This document shows, one piece after another, positions 63,955 through 64,000 of a DNA stretch of 64,000 nucleotides. The DNA is taken from NCBI RefSeq assembly GCF_000364445.2, contig NZ_CP043538.1, forward strand, positions 474,501 to 538,500, read 5' to 3'. The notes beneath the pieces are model-generated. The model had not been told where the DNA came from. It saw nothing but the letters and a program-made list of their open reading frames with translations, and made no database searches. Position 1 is the stretch's first letter. Every line of letters begins with the position of its first letter. Source of the stretch: Methylobacterium mesophilicum SR1.6/6. Lineage in GTDB: Bacteria > Pseudomonadota > Alphaproteobacteria > Rhizobiales > Beijerinckiaceae. Position numbers and translations under genes: made by a program.

Positions 63955-64000
63955 ATGGCCGCCGCCCCCATCCGCGTCGGCCTCGTCGGGATCGGCAACT
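63955..64000 (+). CDS. Start of a Rossmann-fold enzyme, probably inositol-3-phosphate synthase (cut by the window)
   Basis: Only 15 codons are visible: MAAAPIRVGLVGIGN. The IRVG-VG-GN opening is that of the bacterial inositol-3-phosphate synthase, which usually continues with a Cys-Ala-Ser-Ser block. It would make the inositol phosphate used as an acceptor or lipid headgroup. Other NAD-dependent enzymes with a GxGxxN-type loop remain possible. Confidence 0.45.
   Translation, partial: MAAAPIRVGLVGIGN

Overview
The window looks like chromosome of a high-GC alphaproteobacterium of the Hyphomicrobiales, most probably Methylobacterium or a close relative. The reasons are the GC-rich coding sequence, a formate dehydrogenase cluster, abundant LysR/GAF-kinase/ABC-binding-protein genes, a decayed rhizobial-type integrase, and a polysaccharide-type cassette of a kind known in this order. 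No rRNA, intact tRNA or CRISPR array was seen. Species assignment is inference.

Region by region. 1-8946 (minus strand): a carbohydrate-catabolism operon with a LysR regulator, an SDR dehydrogenase, a split transketolase (two subunits), a TRAP transporter (DctP plus fused DctQM) and a full-length transketolase running off the left edge. 9000-12400: accessory strip with an IS3 remnant, a coupled pair of small genes, a complete IS5-family element and a small secreted protein. 12400-15260: small membrane proteins, an ExoY-like sugar transferase and a probable methanethiol S-methyltransferase with a perfect CRP-type palindrome upstream. 15298-19032: a Cache-domain adenylate cyclase followed closely by an orphan ABC binding protein, next to a broken integrase. 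19352-26600: catalase-family gene with a homopolymer frameshift, LysR plus two atypical SDRs, a cyclic-nucleotide-binding/thioredoxin-reductase fusion, an MFS transporter and a frameshifted truncated haemoglobin. 27389-32892: peptide-type binding protein, M81 (MlrC-like) metallopeptidase, serine hydrolase and M20 hydrolase. 33000-46166: mosaic region with an AT-rich orphan binding protein, a histidine kinase carrying a nonsense codon and its intact two-GAF paralogue with a response regulator, a Dyp-type peroxidase, a CRP-type regulator facing a pentapeptide-repeat protein, an internally deleted IS3 and several copies of a dispersed intergenic repeat.

46167-54490: AI-2E/PerM-family membrane protein, then a selenocysteine-containing formate dehydrogenase. 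The catalytic subunit and a small downstream gene are on the minus strand; a 79-residue protein, the four-cluster iron-sulfur subunit and an NrfD-like membrane subunit are on the plus strand. Together they should move formate electrons to the quinone pool.

54943-64000: nine tightly packed plus-strand genes, most with 4-base stop/start overlaps: two sugar epimerases, a B12-binding radical SAM enzyme, a GT4 glycosyltransferase, three related CgeB-like glycosyltransferases, a UDP-glucuronate-decarboxylase-like enzyme, and the start of a probable inositol-3-phosphate synthase. This is the most interesting system here: an assembly line for an unidentified, possibly inositol-linked and radical-modified glycan, continuing past the right edge.
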